Below, piece by piece: positions 13,927-19,956 of a stretch of DNA of 19,956 nt. This stretch comes from Ruminococcus sp. UBA3800 (GTDB lineage Bacteria > Bacillota > Clostridia > Oscillospirales > Ruminococcaceae), in assembly GCA_002368715.1 (NCBI GenBank), contig DFEO01000003.1:1-19956 (forward strand), in the 5' to 3' direction. The notes beneath the pieces were generated by a model, which made no database searches, was not told where the DNA came from, and saw only the letters and a list, made by a program, of their open reading frames with translations. A program made the translations under genes and the position numbers. Each line of letters starts with the position of its first letter. The stretch's first letter is position 1.

Positions 13927-16392
13927 TTATCTCACTTTATAGCCTGCCTTGCGGATCGCCTGCTTCAGGCGTTCGGGGTCGGCATTGCCGTTCGTGCGGA
14001 CGAGAGCCACGTTTTTCTTAAAGTCCGCCTTTGCCGTCAGAACGCCCTCCTGCGCCATGAGCGCCTTTTCCACCGTGGCGGTGCAGTGGTCGCACATCAT
14101 CCCCCTGACCCTGAGCGTTATCTCGTTCGGGTCTGGCTGCCTTCCGTCCTTGAAGAGGTTCAGCCTGAGCGCATTTGTCACCACGCACACCGAGCTCAGG
14201 CTCATCGCCGCCGCACCCAGCATCGGGTCGAGCCGCAGCCCCAGCAGCGGATAGAGCGCACCTGCCGCTATCGGTATCCCGAGCGAGTTATAAAACAGCG
14301 CCCAGAACAGGTTCTGCCTTATGTTTCTCATAGCCGCCCTCGACAGCCTTATCGCCGTAACGGCGTCACGCAGGTCGTTTTTCATAAGCACGATATCCGC
14401 AGCCTCGACAGCGATATCACGTCCTGCTCCCAGCGCTATGCCGACATCCGCCGCCGTCAGTGCGGGCGCATCGTTTATACCGTCGCCTACCATCACTGTG
14501 CCTGCGCCCAGCTGAGAAACTATCCTTGCCTTGTCCGAGGGCAGCAGCCCTGCCTTTATCTCGTCGATGCCGAGCTTCTCGCCCACAGCCTTAGCCGTGC
14601 GCTCGTTGTCGCCTGTCAGCATCACGGTCTTTATCCCCAGCTGTGAAAACTCTCTTACCGCCTGCTCCGAGGTGTCCTTTATCCTGTCGGCAATGACAAG
14701 CAGCGCCGACAGCCTTTCAGATACCGCCGCAAAAAGCGTTATCGCTCCACGCTGCGAAAAGCTCTCTGCCTGCTTTGCCGCCGCCGAGATATCTATCCCC
14801 TTTTTCTCCATGAGCGCCGCATTTCCGATAACGACGCTCTCGCCGTCCGCAGCGGCACAGATCCCGCCGCCCTGATATTCCTCAAGCTCTCCCGCTTCAA
14901 ACCTTTCGGCGCCTTCCTTTTTTGCATATTCGCACACAGCCCATGCCAGCGGATGAGAAGAAAGGCTCTCCGCCGCCGAGATCAGCCCCAGCAGCCGCCC
15001 TCTGTCATGCCCGCCGTAAACTATCAGCTCCTCAAGCTCGGGTCTGCCCTCTGTGCAGGTGCCCGTCTTGTCGAGCACGGCCACGGTCGTTTTCTGAGCC
15101 TGCTCCAGCGCCTGCGCCGACCTTATAAGGATGCCGAGGCTCGCCGCCTTTCCCGTTGCGACCATTATAGCGGTCGGGGTCGCAAGCCCCAGCGAGCACG
15201 GACACGATATCACCAGCACCGACACCGCCATACCCAGCGCAAACGACAGCTCCTTTCCGACAGCCAGCCACACTATCAGCGTGACGAGCGATATCCCTAT
15301 CACCACAGGCACGAACACTCCGCTTATCCTGTCGGCAAGCCTTGCAACAGGCGCCTTTGTCGTCTGGGTCTGCTCGACCAGCTTTATTATCTCCGAAAGG
15401 GTCGAGTCCTCAGCCGTTTTCTCGCAGCGGCACCTGACATATCCCCCCGTGATAACGGATGCGCTCATAAGCTTCGAGCCTTCCTGTTTCTCCACGGGCA
15501 GGCTCTCGCCCGTCAGTGCGGACTCGTCCGCCGTGCAGCTGCCGGATATGACCTCGCCGTCACAGGGGACAGCCGAGCCTGACCTCAGCACGAAAACGTC
15601 TCCGACCACGACCTCGGCGGCAGGTATCCCGACCTCCTCGCCGTCACGGATGACAACTGCTGTTTTCGGCGCAAGGCTTATAAGCTTTTTCACAGCATCG
15701 GCAGTTTTGCCCTTTGACCTTGCTTCGAGATATTTTCCCACGTCGATAAGCGTGAGTATCATAGCGCACGAGTCAAAATAGAGATCCTTCACAAGCTCCC
15801 CGGCAGCCGCTGTGTCTCCCCTGCCCAGCCGATAGGCCGCCATAAACGTTTTGGCAAGGCTGAAAACAAAGGATGCACACGCCCCCAGCGCTATCAGGCT
15901 GTCCATATTCGGTGCAAGGTGAAAAAGCGCCTTGAAGCCGTTTTTGAAATAGTCGAAATTTATCACCGAAACCACACCGGCCAGGAGCAGCTGTGTCAGT
16001 GCAAAGACCATAGCGTTCTCCCTGCCGCTGAATATCCCCGGCACAGGCAGCCCTGCCATAGGCCCCATACACAGATAAAAAAGCGGCACCATGAACCCTA
16101 TGGAAAGCCAAAGGCGCCTTTTCTTATAGGCGGCATCCCCTGCGGCCTTGTCGCTTATGTCGGGCGAAGCGTTTTTGCCCGAGGGCAGACCGGCACCGTA
16201 GCCTGCACCCTTCACAGCCGAGATTATATCGCTGTCCGAGCAGGCAGCTTCGTCAAACTCGACGTTCATAGACCCTGTCAGCAGGCTGACGCTTACGTTT
16301 TTCACGCCCCCGACCTTTCCGACGGCTTTTTCGACATGAGCCTGACAAGCTGCGCAGGACATACCCGTCACATCGAAGCGCTGTTTTTTCAA
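13927..16392 (-). CDS. copA: Cu(I)-exporting P-type ATPase with N- and C-terminal HMA domains
   Basis: An inner-membrane copper efflux pump of 821 aa from TTG 16392. That start is preferred because AAGGAG (16409-16404) precedes it and the protein then begins MKKQRFDVTGM, as in relatives. ATG 16443 is in frame but has no ribosome site and lies about 10 nt from the predicted transcript start. Numbered from TTG: N-terminal HMA GMSCAAC (Cys13, Cys16); CPC 397-399 in the ion channel; phosphorylated Asp441 in DKTGTCT (Cys replaces the usual Leu/Ile); SHP at 479-481; TGDN 593-596; GDGINDAP 636-643; YN and MSLSS in the last helices, as in Cu(I) type IB-1 pumps. An extra HMA domain, GMMCDHC (Cys767, Cys770), lies at the C-terminus. 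No copper regulator or chaperone gene is adjacent. Confidence 0.94.
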   Translation of the reverse strand: MKKQRFDVTGMSCAACQAHVEKAVGKVGGVKNVSVSLLTGSMNVEFDEAACSDSDIISAVKGAGYGAGLPSGKNASPDISDKAAGDAAYKKRRLWLSIGFMVPLFYLCMGPMAGLPVPGIFSGRENAMVFALTQLLLAGVVSVINFDYFKNGFKALFHLAPNMDSLIALGACASFVFSLAKTFMAAYRLGRGDTAAAGELVKDLYFDSCAMILTLIDVGKYLEARSKGKTADAVKKLISLAPKTAVVIRDGEEVGIPAAEVVVGDVFVLRSGSAVPCDGEVISGSCTADESALTGESLPVEKQEGSKLMSASVITGGYVRCRCEKTAEDSTLSEIIKLVEQTQTTKAPVARLADRISGVFVPVVIGISLVTLIVWLAVGKELSFALGMAVSVLVISCPCSLGLATPTAIMVATGKAASLGILIRSAQALEQAQKTTVAVLDKTGTCTEGRPELEELIVYGGHDRGRLLGLISAAESLSSHPLAWAVCEYAKKEGAERFEAGELEEYQGGGICAAADGESVVIGNAALMEKKGIDISAAAKQAESFSQRGAITLFAAVSERLSALLVIADRIKDTSEQAVREFSQLGIKTVMLTGDNERTAKAVGEKLGIDEIKAGLLPSDKARIVSQLGAGTVMVGDGINDAPALTAADVGIALGAGRDIAVEAADIVLMKNDLRDAVTAIRLSRAAMRNIRQNLFWALFYNSLGIPIAAGALYPLLGLRLDPMLGAAAMSLSSVCVVTNALRLNLFKDGRQPDPNEITLRVRGMMCDHCTATVEKALMAQEGVLTAKADFKKNVALVRTNGNADPERLKQAIRKAGYKVR

Positions 16393-16459
16393 GCTGTTCA
16401 CAGCTCCTTTCCGGTCTTGTTCCACATACGGGTTAGTTCCCATTAACCATTACAGTATT

Positions 16460-16488
16460 ATTATATCCTATCATCCCCCCGATGTCAA
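16460..16488 (-). promoter_or_regulatory. Promoter of copA
   Basis: On the minus strand, a perfect TTGACA (16488-16483), 17 bp and a perfect TATAAT (16465-16460). TAATACTGTA just downstream (about 16460-16451) partly matches the CopY box TACAnnTGTA (6 of 8 fixed positions), so copper repression there is possible but weakly supported. Confidence 0.8.
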
Positions 16489-16500
16489 GCTTTTTATCTC

Positions 16501-16700
16501 CTGCCTGCAAAACAGGTATAGTGGTGCCTTCCCTCCGCCCACGGCGGAGAAAGACACCTCGGGATAGTCAGACTTTTTATCCCCTGCCGGAAAGACACCT
16601 CGGGACAGTCAGGCTTTTTCGCCTGCCTGCAAGACAGGTCCAGCTGTGCCTTCCCTCCGCCCCTGCCGGAAAGACACCACAGCACGCTCTTACGCCCCGG
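16501..16700. repeat. Mosaic direct repeats upstream of copA
   Basis: CTGCCTGCAAnACAGGT occurs at 16501 and 16623, and GTGCCTTCCCTCCGCCC at 16524 and 16646, both 122 bp apart. AAAGACACC occurs at 16550, 16591 and 16670, and a TCGGGA-n-AGTCAG-n-CTTTTT segment occurs twice. A perfect CTCCGCC-CAC-GGCGGAG hairpin at 16533-16549 shares its core with the 128-bp array. No gene is seen. Confidence 0.8.
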
Positions 16701-16731
16701 CGCACCGGACGAAAGCCCGGCTGACGGGGTC

Positions 16732-16870
16732 CGGGGCAAAGCCCCGATGGGTCGGTACCGAGGGCGAAGCCCTCCCCCATCTCTCCCGAGCTTACTGTGT
16801 ACGGATGTACACAGCTGAGCGAGGGCTTTCAAGGCACGACACGCTCCCCTGCACGTATGCACGGATGTAC
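16732..16870. repeat. Cluster of short hairpins
   Basis: Three perfect hairpins: CGGGGC-AAA-GCCCCG (16732-16746), GAGGGC-GAA-GCCCTC (16760-16774) and CTGTGTAC-GGAT-GTACACAG (16795-16814). ACGGATGTAC repeats 60 bp apart at 16801 and 16861. No T-tracts follow, so they are not obvious terminators. Confidence 0.7.
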
Positions 16871-16880
16871 GGAGAATTTA

Positions 16881-16894
16881 TGTAAACGTTTGCA
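16881..16894. promoter_or_regulatory. LacI/cre-type operator upstream of the lacI-family gene
   Basis: TGTAAACGTTTGCA is a near-perfect palindrome with a central CG. It matches the cre consensus TGWAANCGNTNWCA with one mismatch and lies about 40 bp upstream of the -35. It is a likely autoregulatory or CcpA site. Confidence 0.6.
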
Positions 16895-16935
16895 CTCTGC
16901 CTAAAAAAATTTTGCGAAATTGAGCGATATGTATA

Positions 16936-16964
16936 TTGAAAAAGGGAGAAATGTGTGCTATACT
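16936..16964 (+). promoter_or_regulatory. Promoter of the lacI-family gene
   Basis: TTGAAA (16936-16941), 17 bp, TATACT (16959-16964), about 50 bp before the start codon. Confidence 0.75.
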
Positions 16965-17014
16965 GAATAAAGTACCCTAAAAAACTGATCTTTTCAGATA
17001 TAACGGAGGTTCTT

Positions 17015-18013
17015 ATGAGCGTTACCATAAAAGATGTTGCAAAAGAGGCAGGCGTGTCCGTTGCCACTGTTTCAAGAGTATTGAACGGCAGCTGCAACGT
17101 TTCCGAGGAGTCCACGCAGAGAGTCTGCGATGCTGTCGAGAAGCTGAAGTATTCTCCGAATTTTCTCGGGCGCAACCTGAGAAAGCGTGAGACTAATGTT
17201 ATCCTTGTCATCATGCCGACTTCCGAGCATTCGCTCTATTCAAAGATAATAATGGGAATGCAGAAGCAGGCAGAAAAGCTGGGATATGATATAATCTCCG
17301 CTGTCACGGGCTCGGCAAGCACCGTCGAGGCAAGACAGATGACTATGCTCTTTAACCGCACCGTTGACGGTGTCGTTCTGCTGGGCACGCTTTACGATGC
17401 CGAAGCGCTCAACAAGCTCGCGCAGAACTATGACATAGCGCTTTGCTGCGAGGGCGTCGAGGGAGCGAATGTGCTCACCGTTGCGGTCGACGACGAGCAG
17501 GCGGCTTATGATGCAGTGACCGCACTTATAAGAAAGGGACACAGGCGCATTGGCTTTGTGGGACTCGAGAGCAAGAAAGCCATTTCGGCTATCGCCAGAG
17601 AAAACGGCTACCGCAGAGCGCTCAGAGAGCACGGCATAGCCGATCTGCCCGAGCTTTATTACCGTGAGAACTACGAATACGAGTGCGGCGCACGGGCAAT
17701 GAAATACTTCGCATCTCTCGATGAGCGCCCGAGTGCGGTATTTGCGATATCGGACCTTCTGGCGATATCTGCGATAAACAAGGCGAGGGACTTAGGGCTC
17801 GAAGCCGGCAGGGACATTGCGATAATGGGCTTTGACAATATAACCATGTGCGATATGATGTACCCGACGGTGTCCACTGTCGAGCAGCCCTGCGAAAAAA
17901 TGGGCGAGCTTGTGATATCGAAGCTGATATCGAACATCAGAGCCGACATCAAGGACAACCGCTATTACACCGTAAGGCACAACGTTATTTTAAGAGAGTC
18001 CACGGGGATGTAA
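17015..18013 (+). CDS. LacI-family transcriptional regulator
   Basis: A 332-aa sugar-responsive DNA-binding protein. ATG 17015 follows GGAGG (17005-17009) at 5 nt. The N-terminus TIKDVAKEAGVSVATVSRVL (4-23) is the LacI helix-turn-helix, followed by the hinge region (YSPNFLGRNLRKRET). Residues about 60-330 are the periplasmic-binding-like effector domain, with VDGVVLLG, RKGHRRIGFVG, PSAVFAISDLLAISAI and IAIMGFDN as family landmarks. The inducer cannot be read from sequence. The substrate-binding lipoprotein gene follows, and both upstream regions carry a similar operator, so it probably controls both genes. Confidence 0.93.
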   Translation: MSVTIKDVAKEAGVSVATVSRVLNGSCNVSEESTQRVCDAVEKLKYSPNFLGRNLRKRETNVILVIMPTSEHSLYSKIIMGMQKQAEKLGYDIISAVTGSASTVEARQMTMLFNRTVDGVVLLGTLYDAEALNKLAQNYDIALCCEGVEGANVLTVAVDDEQAAYDAVTALIRKGHRRIGFVGLESKKAISAIARENGYRRALREHGIADLPELYYRENYEYECGARAMKYFASLDERPSAVFAISDLLAISAINKARDLGLEAGRDIAIMGFDNITMCDMMYPTVSTVEQPCEKMGELVISKLISNIRADIKDNRYYTVRHNVILRESTGM

Positions 18014-18022
18014 AGAGCATTT

Positions 18023-18058
18023 CACCGCATTGCAAAAAAAGCAGTGCGGTGTTTTTTT
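18023..18058 (+). terminator. Terminator after the lacI-family gene
   Basis: CACCGCATTGC (18023-18033) pairs with GCAGTGCGGTG (18041-18051), with one T-G wobble, around an A7 loop and is followed by T7. Confidence 0.9.
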
Positions 18059-18236
18059 GCCGGTAAGCTCAAAACAGTACAGGCTCTGCCTCGTCGGGTC
18101 TGTAAATATTAAAAAATGCAAATATATTAAACCAATGCCGAAAACCGCAGCCGGAAAAATCAACAAAACAGACTTTGCCGGGTTGTGAAAAATATCTAAA
18201 AAGAAATACAAGTTGGTTAAAGGTATTGACCATTTG

Positions 18237-18265
18237 TTGACAACGATTACATAAGGTGGTATAAT
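18237..18265 (+). promoter_or_regulatory. Promoter of the substrate-binding protein gene
   Basis: A perfect TTGACA (18237-18242), 17 bp and a perfect TATAAT (18260-18265), followed by a leader of about 45 nt. Confidence 0.9.
18238..18251. promoter_or_regulatory. LacI/cre-type operator over the -35 box
   Basis: TGACAACGATTACA matches TGWAANCGNTNWCA with one mismatch and covers the -35 hexamer, so a bound LacI-family protein would exclude RNA polymerase. It resembles the site at 16881-16894. Confidence 0.6.
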
Positions 18266-18316
18266 GCTATTTGGAGTTATCCGAGAAAATTGGCTTTCAA
18301 AACGGAGGTTTTTATT

Positions 18317-19735
18317 ATGAAAAATTACAAACGCCTGGCAGCAGGTGCTATGGCTGTTATCGCAGCGTTCTCTGTGGCATCCTGCGGCAGCAAGGACAGC
18401 AGCAGCTCATCGTCCTATGTTGACAAGGTCGAGGTAAAGGAGTCGGCTGATATAACACCTATCCCCGACGGCGCCGAAAAGGAGCTGGAGTGGCTCTCTT
18501 ATTTCGACATCAACCCCACAAGAGCAGACCCCGAGAAGAGAACAGACCTCACTCTGTTCGAGCAGAACGGCGGTTCCATCAAGTATTCGAGAGCAGGCTC
18601 GCTCGAGAAGTATGACAAGCTCGCAGCAAGGCTTCTTGCAAACGATCCGCCCGATATGTTCTGGTATGAGATGAAGATGACCTTCCCTGCAAACTGCATC
18701 AAGGATATGTTCCAGCCTGTCGATGATATCGTTGATTTTGACAGCGCTATGTGGAGCGATGTTAAGGATGTTGCCGAGAACTTCACATTAAAAGGCAAGC
18801 ATTATGTTGCACCGATAAACTTCCTGCCGAACTCTGTCATCACCTATGACACCGATATGATCGAGGCAGCAGGTCTTGACGACCCGTATGAGCTTTATCA
18901 GGACGGCAAGTGGGACTGGAACACCTGGTATGAGATGATGGAGGAATACTGTCAGGGTGCCGAGGGCGACGAGGAGAGATACGGTATAAACGGCTGGTTC
19001 GCTCCGTTTATTTTCCAGTCCACAGGAAAGACCCTTATCAAGTATGATGCCGAGAAGGACGAGTATGTATCGAACCTTGACGATCCTGATTTTGTAAGAG
19101 CTACCGATCTTCTTTATGATATCCAGAAAAACGGCTATTATTATGCTGACTGGGTAGGCCAGACCAGCGATGCTTTCAAGAAGAACATCCTGTTCTATGC
19201 TATGGGACCCTGGGCATCGTTCGGAAGCCACTCTCCAAAGGAGGGCGACAACTGGGCAATGGTGCCGATCCCGAAGGATCCGAACTCCGACACACTTTAC
19301 ACCACTGTTGATATGAACGCATATATGTGGGTAAAGGGCTCGAAGAAGAACGACGCTATGAAGTGCTGGCTGGAGTGTGCAAAGATAGTTTACACTCAGG
19401 ACGAGTACATTCAGACAGAGCGTGACAAGTTCTTTGTAAACAATCCTTCGTGGACGGATCAGATGTATGATGTAGCGTATGTTGAGCCTATCTCCGACAA
19501 GTTCACAAAGCTGTTCGACCCCGGCTACGGTATATCCACCGTACTTTCGGACGACGACGCAGCAACCAACGACACCAAGGAAGCAGTTATCCCTTATATG
19601 TACACATCGGTAATGAAGACTGACGAGAACGGCACTCAGTACACCTGGGCACAGCTCAAGGAGCAGTATCAGCCCACTATCGAGTCCGAGCTCAAGACCT
19701 TCAACGAGTCCTACAAAGCATTCGTCGGCAAGTAG
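18317..19735 (+). CDS. ABC transporter substrate-binding lipoprotein (sugar type, family 1)
   Basis: A 472-aa extracellular solute-binding protein that captures a sugar or oligosaccharide and delivers it to an ABC permease. ATG 18317 follows GGAGG (18304-18308) at 8 nt. The signal peptide ends at lipobox VASC (Cys23), followed by a Ser-rich tether. Typical family features include LAARLLANDPPDMFWY, PINFLPNSVITYDTDMIEAAGL, KWDWNTWYEMMEEY, FYAMGPWASFG and DMNAYMWVKGSKKNDAM, and the many Trp/Tyr residues suit sugar stacking. It is controlled by a strong promoter overlapped by a LacI-type operator. No permease or ATPase gene lies in the remaining 221 bp, and a terminator follows, so it appears to be a single-gene transcript. 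Confidence 0.9.
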   Translation: MKNYKRLAAGAMAVIAAFSVASCGSKDSSSSSSYVDKVEVKESADITPIPDGAEKELEWLSYFDINPTRADPEKRTDLTLFEQNGGSIKYSRAGSLEKYDKLAARLLANDPPDMFWYEMKMTFPANCIKDMFQPVDDIVDFDSAMWSDVKDVAENFTLKGKHYVAPINFLPNSVITYDTDMIEAAGLDDPYELYQDGKWDWNTWYEMMEEYCQGAEGDEERYGINGWFAPFIFQSTGKTLIKYDAEKDEYVSNLDDPDFVRATDLLYDIQKNGYYYADWVGQTSDAFKKNILFYAMGPWASFGSHSPKEGDNWAMVPIPKDPNSDTLYTTVDMNAYMWVKGSKKNDAMKCWLECAKIVYTQDEYIQTERDKFFVNNPSWTDQMYDVAYVEPISDKFTKLFDPGYGISTVLSDDDAATNDTKEAVIPYMYTSVMKTDENGTQYTWAQLKEQYQPTIESELKTFNESYKAFVGK

Positions 19736-19866
19736 TGCTCGCCGCACGGCTAATTCCCCCACCCATCGGGGATATGCACATACTGAAAATACCCCCTGCC
19801 CTCCCCGGAGGGGAGGGGGATTTTTTTGTGTGTTCTTTTCATTTCGTGACACTGCGTGAACCTTGC
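19735..19866 (-). repeat. Mosaic intergenic repeat element, right (inverted) copy
   Basis: The reverse complement of the element at 20-152: block C at 19735-19764, block B at 19799-19819 and block A at 19835-19866 are all exact matches, with unrelated spacers. Block C begins at the last base of the upstream stop codon. The remainder to 19956 holds no supported gene. Confidence 0.85.
19792..19827 (+). terminator. Terminator inside the right repeat copy
   Basis: CCCTCCCC (19799-19806) pairs with GGGGAGGG (19810-19817) around a GGA loop and is followed by ATTTTTTT (19820-19827). Block B of the repeat provides the stem, and the variable spacer provides the T-tract. Confidence 0.85.
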
Positions 19867-19910
19867 AAAAGAGTGTGTTGGGAGCGTTATCTGACAGAGC
19901 ACGACACTAG

Positions 19911-19925
19911 GCGACAAAAACCGAC
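19911..19925 (+). repeat. Stray copy of the 15-nt array motif
   Basis: GCGACAAAAACCGAC matches the SCGACAAAAnYCGAC motif that occurs twice in each 128-bp unit at 7956-8338. Confidence 0.6.
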
Positions 19926-19956
19926 GAAAGCTGTAAACCCTGCCAAGGCTTTATAA

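Noticed and set aside
16577..16885. Several 67-122-aa ORFs in the region between copA and lacI
   Set aside because: They are composed of GC-rich hairpin repeats, overlap in several frames on both strands, and have no start signals.
18788..19852. 354-aa minus-strand ORF opposite the substrate-binding protein
   Set aside because: It starts inside the intergenic repeat, lacks a ribosome site, and opposes a clear lipoprotein gene.
19735..19956. 73-aa plus-strand ORF at the window end
   Set aside because: It lies across the mosaic repeat and terminator, has no ribosome site, and is open only because the window ends.

Overview
The window looks like chromosome of a Gram-positive gut Firmicute of the Ruminococcus type (Oscillospiraceae). 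This is inferred from strong GGAGG ribosome sites, near-perfect TTGACA-17-TATAAT promoters, lipoproteins with Ser/Thr-rich linkers, families typical of Clostridia (DUF5662- and DUF6106-like), and GC-rich intergenic hairpin repeats. No rRNA, tRNA, IS element or CRISPR array was found.

Layout. 1-160: a mosaic intergenic repeat whose inverted partner lies at 19735-19866, so the two copies bracket the window. 161-3691: endonuclease III (nth), a DUF5662-like protein and a secreted lipase-like protein, closed by a terminator. 3732-6377: a promoter, a DUF6106-like membrane protein, acpS and the bifunctional NAD(P)H-hydrate repair enzyme, then a terminator whose U-tract touches the ribosome site of a small lipoprotein gene. 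6899-12053 (minus strand): a cell-surface block with a Thr-rich lipoprotein, a 128-bp tandem repeat array, a surface protein with a sortase-like tail, and a membrane VWA protein with calcium-binding repeats and an apparently inactivated papain-like C-terminal domain.

12250-13890: a compact regulatory module. A DUF1492-like (sigma region 4-like) regulator on the minus strand faces an XRE repressor plus an ImmA/IrrE metalloprotease on the plus strand. Two consensus promoters point at each other across about 100 bp that holds TACAG/CTGTA operators. This resembles a phage or ICE immunity switch, but no integrase, att site or structural genes are visible. It is the best candidate here for an undescribed system. 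13927-16488: a Cu(I) P-type ATPase with metal-binding domains at both ends. 16499-16880: mosaic repeats. 16881-19735: a LacI-family regulator and a sugar-ABC substrate-binding lipoprotein. Both upstream regions carry a cre/LacI-type operator, which suggests one small sugar-responsive regulon.

All functions come from reading motifs by eye. No database search was run.
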